43,861 nt of DNA. Origin: Pseudomonadota bacterium (GTDB lineage: Bacteria; Pseudomonadota; Gammaproteobacteria; Burkholderiales; Burkholderiaceae_C). The stretch is taken from positions 7,452 to 51,312 of the forward strand of contig JAJZEB010000012.1 in NCBI GenBank assembly GCA_021805805.1. The letters run 5' to 3'. This document shows positions 1-8,986 of the stretch, one piece after another (within the stretch, counting starts at the first letter, position 1; each line of letters begins with the position of its first letter). The notes under the pieces were generated by a model. That model did not search any database and had not been told where the DNA came from. It saw only the letters and a program-made list of their open reading frames with translations. The position numbers were made by a program, and so were the translations under genes.

Positions 1-402
1 CTGGTCGTGCAGGCGCAGTTGCTGCTCCTTCCGACGCTTCGAGAGCGCACCCGCCCTTGTCTTGTCGCCCTCCGGCAGCGCAACGCCCGCCGCGCGCTGC
101 GCGCCGGCGTTGCCGCGCACCGCGCCCTGGCCCGCCGGCACGACCACGCGGCCGCCGAATGCAGCTTTGCGCTTCGCTTCGGCATCCTTGCGCAGGCTGA
201 TCTGGTCGTGCAGGCGCAGTTGCTGCTCCTTCCGACGCTTCGAGAGCGCACCCGCCCTTGTCTTGTCGCCCTCCGGCAGCGCAACGCCCGCCGCGCGCTG
301 CGCGCCGGCGTTGCCGCGCACCGCGCCCGCGCCCACCGGCACGACCGCGCGGCCGCCGGGTGCAGCTTTGCGCTGCGCTTTGGCTTCGTTGCGCTGCCTG
401 AT
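1..402. repeat. Tandem 201-bp direct repeat inside the exported protein gene
   Basis: The sequence beginning CTGGTCGTGCAGGCGCAG at position 1 recurs at 202, giving a period of 201 bp, or 67 codons. The first 125 or so bases of the two copies are essentially identical, and divergence rises toward the end of each unit. A third, degraded start of the unit follows near 403. The period is a multiple of three, so unit number can change without breaking the reading frame. The array continues past the left edge, so the total copy number cannot be seen. Confidence 0.85.
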
Positions 403-576
403 CTGTTCGTGCAGCAGGCGCAGTTGCTGCTCTGGCGAGCGCGGCGGCAACTGACTCGCCCTGGCCTCGTCGCCGGCGGCCCATGCATGGCTCGGGATAC
501 CGCTGAGCAAAGTCAGCACCAGGCCCGCCATCAGACGGCCAGACCGTGCCGCCGCGCGTTGTTTGTCACATGCCAT
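1..576 (-). CDS. Exported basic repeat protein, 3' end beyond window
   Basis: I do not recognise this protein. The frame is open from an ATG at 576 to the left edge, 192 codons, so the C-terminus is missing. The start is supported by a GGAGG ribosome site eight bases upstream. The first 35 or so residues form a signal peptide: basic N-terminus, hydrophobic core LMAGLVLTLLSG, then a likely cleavage site after SHAWA. The mature part is rich in Lys, Arg, Gln and Ala. It contains 67-residue tandem units, each with a KEQQLRLHDQ-type helix, a basic stretch like AEAKRKAA and a Gly/Ala-rich stretch GAVRGNAGAQRAAGVALPEG. The two units nearest the left edge are almost identical; an earlier partial unit (EQQLRLLHEQIRQRNEAKAQ) has diverged. 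It lies downstream of two other exported proteins on the same strand. Function unknown; a periplasmic or surface-associated charged repeat protein is an inference. Confidence 0.7.
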   Translation of the reverse strand, partial: MACDKQRAAARSGRLMAGLVLTLLSGIPSHAWAAGDEARASQLPPRSPEQQLRLLHEQIRQRNEAKAQRKAAPGGRAVVPVGAGAVRGNAGAQRAAGVALPEGDKTRAGALSKRRKEQQLRLHDQISLRKDAEAKRKAAFGGRVVVPAGQGAVRGNAGAQRAAGVALPEGDKTRAGALSKRRKEQQLRLHDQ

Positions 577-783
577 GATCGACCTCCAGGCAGCCCTGAT
601 CCGGGGCACGAAATCGTCTTTCCGTGCCATTTCCGGCCACCGAAAGACCTCTAGGCCGAGTATGCGGTTCACTGCATTAATGTCCGCGCGCCGCGGCAGC
701 AGCCGCGCATGACCGCAGTGTCGACCCGCTGCCCGCGCACGCGGTGCATCCTGCGAATCACCGGATGCGCGGCACCGCCACTG

Positions 784-1620
784 TCATTGCGCGTAGACCA
801 CGTACGCGATCTCGTCGAGCAGCGCAGAGTTCGAAGGCACGACAGCATCGGTCGCCGCGAAGCCGCCATGCCCCTTGCCGGACCTCTGCTCCAGAATCGC
901 CACGCTGCGCGGCCCGGACGAGCTGCCGGGATCCGCCACCGGAACCGCAACCAGATACGCGCCGGTATCGATCCCGCCGCGCGGGGCCCTGTCGCGCGCG
1001 ACGACGGCAACGATGCGCCCGCGATCGGGCAGCGCGTCGAACGACGCCTTTGCGCCCAGCCGCAGCACCGAGGCCATCAGCACCGGGTCGACTGCCGCCG
1101 CACGCCGCGCTTCGATGGCACCGGCCAGCGCGTGGTCGCTGCCGTCTGTGTCCGCGAATTCCACGTCGGCGTACCGCAGCCCGAGTTGACCCCAGATTTC
1201 TCCGAACGTGGCGCGCGACCCGCGCATCGACAGCTCGCCGAGGCCGTCGCGCAAGCGCTTCACCCGCGTCAGCTGTTCCATTTTCTGCGCATCACTGCGA
1301 GGCACCGTCTCGCTCGACCGGATCGCCCGGAACAGCACCCTGCCAGCCGCGCTGACAGCCGACAGGCCGCGACTGCCATCGGCGACATCCGCCGCGATCT
1401 GGCCCTCAGCGTCGTGCTGCGCCGCGCCGACCGGGCCCGGCCTGGCGGCAGCCACCCGCCGCTTCGCGGCCACGCCCGAATGCGCGCATCGTGGACCGCC
1501 GCGCTCGCCGTCTTCCGCAGCCTGGCTTTCGCCACCCGCTGCACCGAGCAGCGCCAGCGCCAGCGCCAGCCACGGCGCCATCAGGCTGCGCCCCACGCAT
1601 GGTGTCATCGACGTTTTCAT
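784..1620 (-). CDS. Exported protein of unknown function, single-module paralogue of its neighbour
   Basis: Unrecognised 278-residue protein. The ATG at 1620 is chosen because GGAG lies about six bases upstream; an in-frame ATG at 1632 has no such site. A signal peptide is visible (MKTSMTP, then LALALALLGAAGGESQA, cleavage probably after SQA). The C-terminal half carries one copy of a module that occurs three times in the larger upstream gene. It has an F-x-x-[VI]-W-x-x-[LI]-G-L element, then SFDALPDRGRIVAVVARD near residue 190-210, a YLVAVP strand, and the terminal sequence EIAYVVYAQ. The signal peptide and the basic segment after it also match the neighbour, so the two genes look like tandem paralogues. 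The genes are 65 bp apart on one strand and may be co-transcribed. No catalytic motif is evident. Confidence 0.65.
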   Translation of the reverse strand: MKTSMTPCVGRSLMAPWLALALALLGAAGGESQAAEDGERGGPRCAHSGVAAKRRVAAARPGPVGAAQHDAEGQIAADVADGSRGLSAVSAAGRVLFRAIRSSETVPRSDAQKMEQLTRVKRLRDGLGELSMRGSRATFGEIWGQLGLRYADVEFADTDGSDHALAGAIEARRAAAVDPVLMASVLRLGAKASFDALPDRGRIVAVVARDRAPRGGIDTGAYLVAVPVADPGSSSGPRSVAILEQRSGKGHGGFAATDAVVPSNSALLDEIAYVVYAQ

Positions 1621-1685
1621 GATGTTCTCCATTCAGTCGATCAGGCGCCCATGCGTCGAGGCGATGCACGCGCGCCTGTGCCGGC

Positions 1686-4346
1686 TCAGGGCGCGTAGAC
1701 GACGTAGGCGATGTTGCTCAATGCGGCCGAAGTCGACCGCACCATCGAGTCGGACAGATACCGACGACCGCTTTCGTGTTCGGGTGCGTATTCGTCGATG
1801 ATCCAGACAAGCTTGGAACCTTTTCGGACCTCGAGTTCGGTCGGTACCGCAACGATGTAACCGTTGAAACCGCCACCGAGACCTACGCCGCGAGCGACCA
1901 CTGCCAGGATGCGCTCTCGATCGGGCAGATCATCGAACGACATCGGCCGGCACGGCCGCAGAACCAAGGCGCCGAGCTCTGGCACGTAGCCGGTCCTGCT
2001 CGCGCGCATGGTCCTGATCGCATCGGCCATCCCCGACGGGCCTTCATGCTGCGGAACCACGTTCGCGTACTCCAACCCGATCCCTTGCCATACGCTCTGG
2101 AATGAAGCGAACTCGGACCCGGATGGCAACTCGGCGAGTTTGGCCTGCAGCGTTGCTGCGTCAGCCGGCGGCCGGCCGACCCGCCGAATCACCTGGTCCA
2201 CGAGAGACTCGATGGCGATGCGCTCGTCCCGACCTCGATGCTTCGGAGCAATGACCTGCCCGCGCTTCGGCTTCCCGGCAAGGTGATCGCCCAACGGCGC
2301 ATAGAACGCGAACATCACCCGGGCCGCGTTCAAACTCCCGTCCGCGGCCGCCTGGCTGTCCAGCATCTGCCCGTCCGGGCCCACTTCACGCGGCTGTCGC
2401 GTGTGCGGGTCGGGTCGAACCACCGCATAGCTGTACTGAGTGGCCCCGCCGACTTCATGCGTGAAACATATGACGGCCAGCACCAGACGCTCGCGCATCG
2501 GAAGCTTCCGGAACCGCAACGCGGGCTCGAAGCGTATGAACTGGCCAGTCGCGTCATACCCACCTTCGGCCTGCGCCCGCGCAATCCAACGGGTGAGGCC
2601 GAGCTGCGACTGGACTCTGCGGTCGGTGGTGTCGAATTTGAACATCGAAAACCCGTTGTCCATCAGCCATTGGGTCAGCGAGGACGGTTCGTCAGATACG
2701 CCGATGTCGATCGCCTCGCGAATGGTTCTGAGCGCGTTGTCAGCGTGCAGCAGCGAGGTGCGGTCCTGCTCGCTCAAGCTGGCCTTGATGGCGCTCAGCG
2801 CAGTGGCCGCAGCGTCCTTCGCGCTGAGCTGCGTCCATCCGCTGGCCGCGAGCAGCGCATGCGACTGCGACGGTGCCTGGTTGGCGTGCATCACCGCGCT
2901 GGCAACCCCGGCGCGCGCATCGGGCTGCTCCAAACGTGGCACGGCTTCAGCGTCGAGCCCTTGGCGCTGCGGCGCGGGTTGCATCCGGGCGCTGGCCTCA
3001 CCAGCCGGAAGCGCCTCGAACCGTGGCTGCCCGGCCAGCGGTTCGCCGGCCACCGCCAGCGGCGCATAGACCGCGTGGGTGACGTATTTCAGCGCGGGGT
3101 CGCCAGGACCGACGCGCACCGCGTCGTGTTCCGCGCCCAGGCCACCGGCAATCCGGACTTCGCGTGCGGTATCCGTGGACGGGTCGTGATGCACGACGAC
3201 GTATTCCCCACTCCCGCCCCTGCGCGCGATGGCAAACAGCAGCCGCTGACGCTCCGGAAGCGCCTGATAGGGCAGCGCCGGGTTGAAGCGCACGATCACG
3301 ACACCTGCAGTCGACTGCGCACCCAAGCTGCGCTGGCCTTTGGCGATCGATTGGGCCACGTCGGCCTTGAACCGCTCCAGATACGCCCAGCGTTCATGAT
3401 CCGTCTCCGGGTTGAAGTCCGCCCCGTTTTTTTCAAGCCATTCGGCCGTCTCAACGCGACTTACGCCCACGACCTTCAATCCGCCGGACTGGAGCCATCG
3501 GTTGACCGATTCCGAGTCGAAGGGCCGATCGTCCGGGGCCTTTGCCTTTTGCGCCTCGAACAGATCCCGGGCGCGCTGCACGGCTGCGCGATCGTGCGCG
3601 CCCGGCCCGGCTTCGACGGCGCCGAGCATCGCGTCGGCGGCGTCCATCGCCGGAACCCAGGTCAGCGCGGCCGGGTTCGCGTTCACGGGCGCGTGCTCCG
3701 AGCCCATCCGCTCGCGCGCGCAACGATCCGGCACCTCCCCCTGCACGTCGCTGCTGCCATGATCAGCGTGATCGGCGTTGCCGACGCCCGCTCCGACATA
3801 GGGCAGCTCGCCGGTCGACGCAGTCGACAGCGACGCGCCGATGCGCGCTGCACCCGCGGCCTGCGCAACCGGCTTCGCCCTCACGCCGCGCCTGGATTGC
3901 AGCACCGGAGCTTGCAACCGATCGATCATCGACGGCGCTACCGCGCGTTGCGCGCCAGCCACCGGTTTGGCCGCCACGCGCGCGTCGTCCCGCTTTGGCG
4001 CCGCGGGCGCGGGACGCTTCACCTCGGCCGCACCAGCCTGCGCCTGCGCTGCGTTGCGCAGCCGCGGCCTGGCCAGATCTTCGAGGCGTTTGGAATTGAC
4101 CTTGCGCACCTGCCCGGGCGCCGCCATGCCCGCTCGCGGCTCCCCGCGCTGCGCAGCGTTGCCCGGGGCCGGTTTGGCCGCAGCCACCGGCTGCTTCGCG
4201 ACCACGCCCGGCTGCGCGCGCCGTGCAGTGCCGCGCTTGCCGTCTTCCACGGCCCAGCTTTCGCCGCCCGCGGCGCCCAGCAGCGCCAGCGTCAGCCATG
4301 CCGCGATCGGCTTGCGTGCCGCGCGTGGTGACGTCGGTGTCTTCAT
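1686..4346 (-). CDS. Large exported three-module protein of unknown function
   Basis: Unrecognised 886-residue protein. Of two close ATGs, the one at 4346 is preferred because AAGGAGA ends seven bases before it; the ATG at 4352 abuts that site. It has a signal peptide (PIAAWLTLALLGAAGGESWA) and a low-complexity Ala/Lys/Pro/Arg region to about residue 150. Three divergent copies of one module follow. Each starts with a W-[LQ]-x-x-x-G-[LF] element, has a core L-P-x-R-x-R-x-[LI] (near residues 361, 614 and 806) followed by a strand such as YVVVHHDP, YAVVRPDP or YIVAVP, and ends in a YAP-like sequence (THAVYAPL, MFAFYAPL, AYVVYAP). The downstream gene has a single copy of the same module. The arrangement suggests duplication within the gene and then of the gene. 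Function unknown; probably periplasmic or secreted. Confidence 0.65.
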   Translation of the reverse strand: MKTPTSPRAARKPIAAWLTLALLGAAGGESWAVEDGKRGTARRAQPGVVAKQPVAAAKPAPGNAAQRGEPRAGMAAPGQVRKVNSKRLEDLARPRLRNAAQAQAGAAEVKRPAPAAPKRDDARVAAKPVAGAQRAVAPSMIDRLQAPVLQSRRGVRAKPVAQAAGAARIGASLSTASTGELPYVGAGVGNADHADHGSSDVQGEVPDRCARERMGSEHAPVNANPAALTWVPAMDAADAMLGAVEAGPGAHDRAAVQRARDLFEAQKAKAPDDRPFDSESVNRWLQSGGLKVVGVSRVETAEWLEKNGADFNPETDHERWAYLERFKADVAQSIAKGQRSLGAQSTAGVVIVRFNPALPYQALPERQRLLFAIARRGGSGEYVVVHHDPSTDTAREVRIAGGLGAEHDAVRVGPGDPALKYVTHAVYAPLAVAGEPLAGQPRFEALPAGEASARMQPAPQRQGLDAEAVPRLEQPDARAGVASAVMHANQAPSQSHALLAASGWTQLSAKDAAATALSAIKASLSEQDRTSLLHADNALRTIREAIDIGVSDEPSSLTQWLMDNGFSMFKFDTTDRRVQSQLGLTRWIARAQAEGGYDATGQFIRFEPALRFRKLPMRERLVLAVICFTHEVGGATQYSYAVVRPDPHTRQPREVGPDGQMLDSQAAADGSLNAARVMFAFYAPLGDHLAGKPKRGQVIAPKHRGRDERIAIESLVDQVIRRVGRPPADAATLQAKLAELPSGSEFASFQSVWQGIGLEYANVVPQHEGPSGMADAIRTMRASRTGYVPELGALVLRPCRPMSFDDLPDRERILAVVARGVGLGGGFNGYIVAVPTELEVRKGSKLVWIIDEYAPEHESGRRYLSDSMVRSTSAALSNIAYVVYAP

Positions 4347-4508
4347 GGTCATTCTCCTTACCGCCATTGATTCGGAACAATTGCCGAACATGACGATTTA
4401 GATGCAACCAATCAGATCAGTTCCACTCCAAAATTTAGGGATCAACAAGCGCAGCGCAATGCCGCGGCAACACGGCGTGAGCCGTGCGCAGGCCGCCCGC
4501 GCACGGCC

Positions 4509-4536
4509 GGGCACCGGCCGCGCGCGGGCGGTGCCC
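4509..4536 (-). terminator. Weak candidate hairpin downstream of dsbA
   Basis: GGGCACCG and CGGTGCCC form a perfect 8-bp stem around a 12-base GC-rich loop, ten bases past the dsbA stop codon on the minus strand. No U-tract follows, so intrinsic termination is doubtful. Confidence 0.25.
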
Positions 4537-4546
4537 CGCGGGCGCT

Positions 4547-5188
4547 TCAGCGCGCCTGCGGCTGCTGCGCGATCAGTGCGTCGACCACCTGCAGCACCTG
4601 CCCCATCGTCGGCGTCCCGGGCATGTCGGCCGACGCCACGTAGCGCCCCTGGACCGCCAGCGACGGCACACCGTCGATCTGGTACGCGGTGGTCAGCCCG
4701 GCCGCGCGCCGGGCCTGCATCTGCACGCCGAACGCGTTGTAGGTATCGAGGAACTGCTGCCGCGGAACTCCGTGGCTCTGCAGCCAGTCGGCCATCTGAT
4801 CGGGGGTTTCCAGCTTGATGTGCTGGCGATGGATGGCGTCGAACACCTTGGCCTGCAACGCACCGACCTTGTGCAGCGCGAGCAGGGTGTAATACAGCCG
4901 CTGCTGCGGAACGAAGCGCGGAGCCCATTTGACCGGGACGCGTTCGAGCACGACATTCTTCGGCAGCTTGCTCGCCCAGGCTTCGAGCATCGGCTCGAAC
5001 TCAGCGCAATGCGGGCAGTCGTACCAGAAGAACTCCATCACGACGACCTTGCCCGCCGGACTCACCGGCTGCGCCACCGGCAACGTCCTGTAGTCCCGGC
5101 CATTCACCGGCGCGACGCCGGCCGCACTGGCCCCGCCAGCGAACAGCAGCGCGACCAACGCCGCGCCGATCATCCAGAACCGCTTCAT
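4547..5188 (-). CDS. dsbA: Thiol:disulfide interchange protein DsbA
   Basis: Periplasmic thioredoxin-fold oxidoreductase of the DsbA family, which introduces disulfide bonds into exported proteins and is re-oxidised by DsbB. The 213-residue product has a signal peptide (MKRFWMIGAALVALLFAGGASA). The active site is C58-P-H-C61 in the strand FFWYDCPHC, followed by a helical insert and the cis-proline loop IDGVPSLAV near the end. This is the classic DsbA arrangement and length. The ATG at 5188 is chosen because GAGGAG lies about ten bases upstream; an in-frame TTG at 5206 overlaps that site. It is transcribed divergently from the FUSC-family gene. Downstream on the same strand are the exported proteins of unknown function, about 200 bp away, which could be clients, but nothing in the sequence shows this. 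Confidence 0.92.
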   Translation of the reverse strand: MKRFWMIGAALVALLFAGGASAAGVAPVNGRDYRTLPVAQPVSPAGKVVVMEFFWYDCPHCAEFEPMLEAWASKLPKNVVLERVPVKWAPRFVPQQRLYYTLLALHKVGALQAKVFDAIHRQHIKLETPDQMADWLQSHGVPRQQFLDTYNAFGVQMQARRAAGLTTAYQIDGVPSLAVQGRYVASADMPGTPTMGQVLQVVDALIAQQPQAR

Positions 5189-5446
5189 TCCGTGTCTTCT
5201 CCTCAAGTGCGCCGCAACGCGGATCGTCGCGCGCCATGCCGCAGTCTAGGCGCGCAGGCTGTCGCCCGGGTGACGCCGCGATGACAAACACCTGACATCC
5301 CCTCGCCATCGGCCTTCGGCCACCGCTTGCGCGGCAGGGGCGAGGATTCCTGTGCTGCGCGGTTCCCGTTATCGAGACGCCGATGTCAAGCGTTAAAGCG
5401 CCATGCACTGCTGCCGCGGCGACGGCGATCACTGCACAATCGGGCC

Positions 5447-7534
5447 ATGGACGCGATCGACTCGATCAGCCGCGTGGTGCTCGGGCGCCATTTCGCCAGC
5501 GCGGTGGTCGCCGCTTCCGGAGCGCTGGCGCTGGCGCTGCTCGGTGCCGCGCTGGGCGGTGTCGCGGTGGCGCTGCCGCTGGGCAGCGGCGCGCTGACAG
5601 TCGGCTTCGCCGACATCCCGGGGCCGCCGGCGCTGCAATTGGTCGAGCTCGGCTTCACTGCCGCCGCCACCACCGTGGACTACGCACTGGTCTGGGCCTG
5701 CAACGGGCAACCCCCGCTGCAACTGCTCGTCGTGCCGCTGCTGGGCTTCGCCGGCGGCATGGTCGCGTTGTGGGGCAAGCGCGCGCTGGCGGTGAGTTTC
5801 AGCATCCTGTTCATCACCGTGATCGCGCTCGGTCTGCCGCCTGCGCCCTCCCCGCAAGCGTGGATCCACGGCGTGGCGTTGTTCGCCGCCGGCGGCGCCG
5901 CGTACACGGCGTGGGCCATGCTGCTGGGCGCCGCGCTGCGCGCGCGCACGCGGCGCCTGGCGCTGGCCGATCTGTTCGACGCCCTGGCCGCGTACCGTGT
6001 CTGGCAGGCCGAGTCATGGGCCGCAGAGCAACCGCACCGCGGAGCCGCGCTGCTCGAGGCGGCCAACGACGCGCTGCAGGTCGCGCGCGACAGCGTGCTG
6101 CGCGACACCCGCAATCCGCACGAAGCCGTCGACATCCACATGCTGTTGCAGGCACTGGATCTGTTCGAGGCCATGCTCGCGGCGCAAACCGACATGGCGC
6201 TGCTGCGCGACGCGTTCGACGGCACCGGAATCATCGACCAGCTCTGCGTCGGCAGCCGTCGCAGTGCGCGATCGCTGCGGCATCTGGCCGGCGCGCTGCG
6301 CCGAGGTACCGCGACCCCGCCGCCCACGGACCCGGCGCCGTGGCGTGCGCTCGCCACGCAGGCCGCGCGCTTGCGTCGCACACACGACACGCCGAGGTTG
6401 CGACCGGCTTACGCCGCGCTGCGCGCGCAGCTGCAGACGCAACGCGCGATCGACTTCGCCGTGCGTCGCCTGCATACCCTGCATGGCGGCCGCGACCAGG
6501 CCGGTGAAGCACCTCCGGCAATCGCCGATGTGGCCGCCTTCACCAGCGCCTGGAGCTACGCGCCGCGCCAGTTGCTCGCGCATCTCGACCCGGCCTCGCC
6601 GATTCTGCGCCACGCCCTTCGCATGGCCCTGGGCTTCGCCGCCGCACTGCTGCTGGCGCGGCTGCTGGGGCGGCAAAGCCACGACTACTGGATCCTGCTG
6701 ACCATTGCAGTGATTCTGCGGCCGAACTACGGCGTCACCCGCCAGCGGCTGCAGGATCGCCTGATCGGTACTTTGCTCGGCTGTGGCGCAAGCGCATTGC
6801 TGCTGCAGTTGTCACCGTCGACTTCGGTCCAGCTGGCGGTCCTGGTTCTGGCCATGGCGATGGCGCGTACCTTCGTCACCATCAACTACCGCTTCACGGC
6901 GTTCGCGGCATCGGTCATGGCACTGGTGCTCGCACGGCTGCTGCACGAGGGCGCGCACGCGCTGATTGCGCAACGCCTGCTCGACACCGCGATCGGGGGC
7001 GCGCTGGCCTGGGGCTGCAGCTACGTGCTGCCGCGCTGGGAAGCGCACGACCTGCCCAGGCTGCTTTCGGCGCTGCTGCAGGCGCAGTACGCCTACGCCG
7101 CGGCGACGCTGGCGGCGCATACCGGCGCCGAGCTCGGGTTCCGCATGGCGCGCAAGCAGTTGTTCGACACCCTGGCCGGAATCGGCGGCAGCCATGCGCG
7201 CATGCTCGAGGAGCCGAGCCAGCAGCGCTCGGCGCAACCGGCTCTCGCCGAGCTGATGCAGCAGGGCTATCTGCTCGGCGCCCACCTTGCCAGCCTGCGC
7301 GTGGCGCGCGCGCTGCTGCGCCGCGTGCCCGAGGCGCGCGTGGAGTCGATGATGGGACCGGTACGCGACTGGACGCTGCGCTGCCTGGACGCCGAACAAC
7401 CCATGCCGGCGCTGCCGCCGGCGCCGCCGCCGGCAACCGACGACCCGCTGCAGCGCCGCCTCGATCAGGTCACGGCAACCGCGGCGCGCAGCCGCAGGCT
7501 GGTCGACGAACTGCGCGCGCTGCTGCCGGCCTGA
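5447..7534 (+). CDS. FUSC/YccS-family inner-membrane protein
   Basis: A 695-residue membrane protein of the FUSC (fusaric acid resistance-like / YccS-YhfK) family, associated with efflux of aromatic acids and other small molecules. There are two membrane bundles: an N-terminal one of about six hydrophobic segments (for example GALALALLGAALGGVAVALP) and a second from roughly residue 385 with FAAALLLARLLGRQ and the signature YWILLTIAVILRPNYGVT. That signature matches the FUSC_2 core with its conserved Arg-Pro-x-Tyr. Cytoplasmic helical regions follow each bundle, and the C-terminus is Pro/Ala-rich. The start is taken at ATG 5447, where similarity-type sequence begins; the frame is open further upstream but looks non-coding. 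It stands alone, divergent from dsbA and convergent with the hydrolase gene. The substrate cannot be inferred. Confidence 0.82.
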   Translation: MDAIDSISRVVLGRHFASAVVAASGALALALLGAALGGVAVALPLGSGALTVGFADIPGPPALQLVELGFTAAATTVDYALVWACNGQPPLQLLVVPLLGFAGGMVALWGKRALAVSFSILFITVIALGLPPAPSPQAWIHGVALFAAGGAAYTAWAMLLGAALRARTRRLALADLFDALAAYRVWQAESWAAEQPHRGAALLEAANDALQVARDSVLRDTRNPHEAVDIHMLLQALDLFEAMLAAQTDMALLRDAFDGTGIIDQLCVGSRRSARSLRHLAGALRRGTATPPPTDPAPWRALATQAARLRRTHDTPRLRPAYAALRAQLQTQRAIDFAVRRLHTLHGGRDQAGEAPPAIADVAAFTSAWSYAPRQLLAHLDPASPILRHALRMALGFAAALLLARLLGRQSHDYWILLTIAVILRPNYGVTRQRLQDRLIGTLLGCGASALLLQLSPSTSVQLAVLVLAMAMARTFVTINYRFTAFAASVMALVLARLLHEGAHALIAQRLLDTAIGGALAWGCSYVLPRWEAHDLPRLLSALLQAQYAYAAATLAAHTGAELGFRMARKQLFDTLAGIGGSHARMLEEPSQQRSAQPALAELMQQGYLLGAHLASLRVARALLRRVPEARVESMMGPVRDWTLRCLDAEQPMPALPPAPPPATDDPLQRRLDQVTATAARSRRLVDELRALLPA

Positions 7535-7559
7535 TGCATACCGGCCCGAGGCACCGGGA

Positions 7560-8336
7560 TCAGCCGGCGAACAGAGCGCGCAGCGCCTGCGCCAGCTCCA
7601 CGGGCGCTTCGCCCATCAGATCGTGGCCCGCGTCGAGCACCGTGACGGCAGCCTCGGGCAGCGCCTGCTGCAGCGCCTGCGCAGCCGCTGGCGGGGTCAT
7701 GCGGTCATGCGCACCGAGCACCAGAGCGCTGCGCGCCTGCACCCGCGCAGCACTGTCCGCAGCGTCCGCATAGGCGTCGCAAGCGGCGAGGTCGAGCGCG
7801 ATCAGATTGGCCGCGGCGCAGCCTTGCTGCACCGCACGCATGACGTCCAGATCGTGCGCCGCCGACGCCTGCGGCGCATCGGCGCGATGCGACCAGGCCG
7901 CGACGCGCTGCAGTGCCTCGTCGGGCTGGCTGCGCGCCAGATCGAGCAACCGGGCAGACACCTTCATCGGCCACGCGGTGCCGATCAGCGCCAGGTGCGT
8001 CACGCGCTGCGGCGCCAGCGCCGCAGCGTGCAGCGCGATCAGCGAACCCATGCTGTGCCCGGCCAGTGCGCAGCGCTCGATGCCGCAGGCATCGAGCAGC
8101 CGCAGCAGCCACGACGCCTGCGCGCCGATATCGGCCAACGGACCTCCGCCACTGGCGCCGTGGCCGGGTAGATCGGGCGCGTAGACATCCACGCCGCAAT
8201 CGCCGAGCGCGTCGCACACCGGCGCCCAGGCGCGATGGTCATGGCACGCGCCGTGCAGCAGCACCAGCGCACCGGAGGCGGAGGCGGCGCGGCGAACTTC
8301 GACATGGACGGCGGCGCCGTCGACCAGACAGTGCAT
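7560..8336 (-). CDS. Alpha/beta-fold hydrolase
   Basis: A 258-residue alpha/beta hydrolase of the large esterase/haloperoxidase-like group. Visible elements in order are the oxyanion-hole loop LLHGACHDHRAW, the segment APDLPGHGASGG, the nucleophile elbow GHSMGS with Ser95, an acid loop GAHDRMTP, and the catalytic-His region DAGHDLMGE. The family hydrolyses esters, C-C bonds or related substrates; which one cannot be told here. The start at 8336 has GAGGAG seven bases upstream. The gene is divergent from the CBS-pair gene, about 110 bp apart, so the two may share a control region. It converges on the FUSC gene with a 25-bp gap. Confidence 0.88.
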   Translation of the reverse strand: MHCLVDGAAVHVEVRRAASASGALVLLHGACHDHRAWAPVCDALGDCGVDVYAPDLPGHGASGGGPLADIGAQASWLLRLLDACGIERCALAGHSMGSLIALHAAALAPQRVTHLALIGTAWPMKVSARLLDLARSQPDEALQRVAAWSHRADAPQASAAHDLDVMRAVQQGCAAANLIALDLAACDAYADAADSAARVQARSALVLGAHDRMTPPAAAQALQQALPEAAVTVLDAGHDLMGEAPVELAQALRALFAG

Positions 8337-8446
8337 CGTGATACTCCTCGTTGGGAAGTGCGCGCAGCGCCGTATCTGGCGGCGCCGCGTCGGCTCGACT
8401 ATATTGGCGGCAACCGGCGAGGCTAACAACAGCACAGGAGACGGCG

Positions 8447-8902
8447 ATGCAGGTCACCGATATTTTGCGCGTCAAGGGCGGAACCCTGTTCACGGTGGCG
8501 CCCGATACCGCACTGAGCGAGGCGGCGCGCACGATGGCGCAGCACGACGTCGGCTCGCTGGTCGTGATGGACGCGGGCCAGCTGGCGGGAATGCTGACGT
8601 TCCGCGAAGTCATCGTCGCGCTGGGCAGCGGCGACCTGGCACAGCTGCGCGTCGACAGCGTGATGCAGCGCCGGCCGGTGCAGTGCAGCCCCGACACCAG
8701 CGTCGACGCGCTGCGCCGACTGATGCTCGACAGCCACACGCGCTACATCCCGGTGATGGACGGCGCCACGCTGCTGGGCGTGTTGTCGTTCCACGACGTG
8801 GCGCGGGCGGTCGTCGAGGAACAGGATTTCGAGAACCGGATGCTCAAGGCGTACATCCGCGATTGGCCGCAGGACGACGCCCCCCCGGCGCAACCGAGCT
8901 GA
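8447..8902 (+). CDS. CBS-pair domain protein
   Basis: A 151-residue stand-alone protein made of two CBS motifs (about residues 10-60 and 72-125), which pair into a Bateman module that usually binds adenine nucleotides. Typical motifs are LSEAARTMAQHDVGSLVVMD in the first half, and VDALRRLMLDSHTRYIPVMD followed by LLGVLSFHDVARAVVEEQ in the second. The ATG at 8447 is preceded by CAGGAG at good spacing. No effector domain is fused, so it is probably a small regulatory or energy-sensing protein; the partner is unknown. In Burkholderiales such proteins are often annotated with an IMPDH-like domain label, but no dehydrogenase part is present. Confidence 0.9.
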   Translation: MQVTDILRVKGGTLFTVAPDTALSEAARTMAQHDVGSLVVMDAGQLAGMLTFREVIVALGSGDLAQLRVDSVMQRRPVQCSPDTSVDALRRLMLDSHTRYIPVMDGATLLGVLSFHDVARAVVEEQDFENRMLKAYIRDWPQDDAPPAQPS

Positions 8903-8986
8903 AGCGGGCCTTGAGACAACCTCGGCGCCGGCCGCGGCACGCGGCCGGCGCGCTAGCATTGCGGCTGGCACGCGTCTCCGGCCAGC

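Noticed and set aside
2238-4331. Plus-strand frame of about 700 codons opposite the three-module exported protein
   Set aside because: Arg/His-rich translation without domains or ribosome site; the minus strand has a signal peptide, strong ribosome site and internal module homology.
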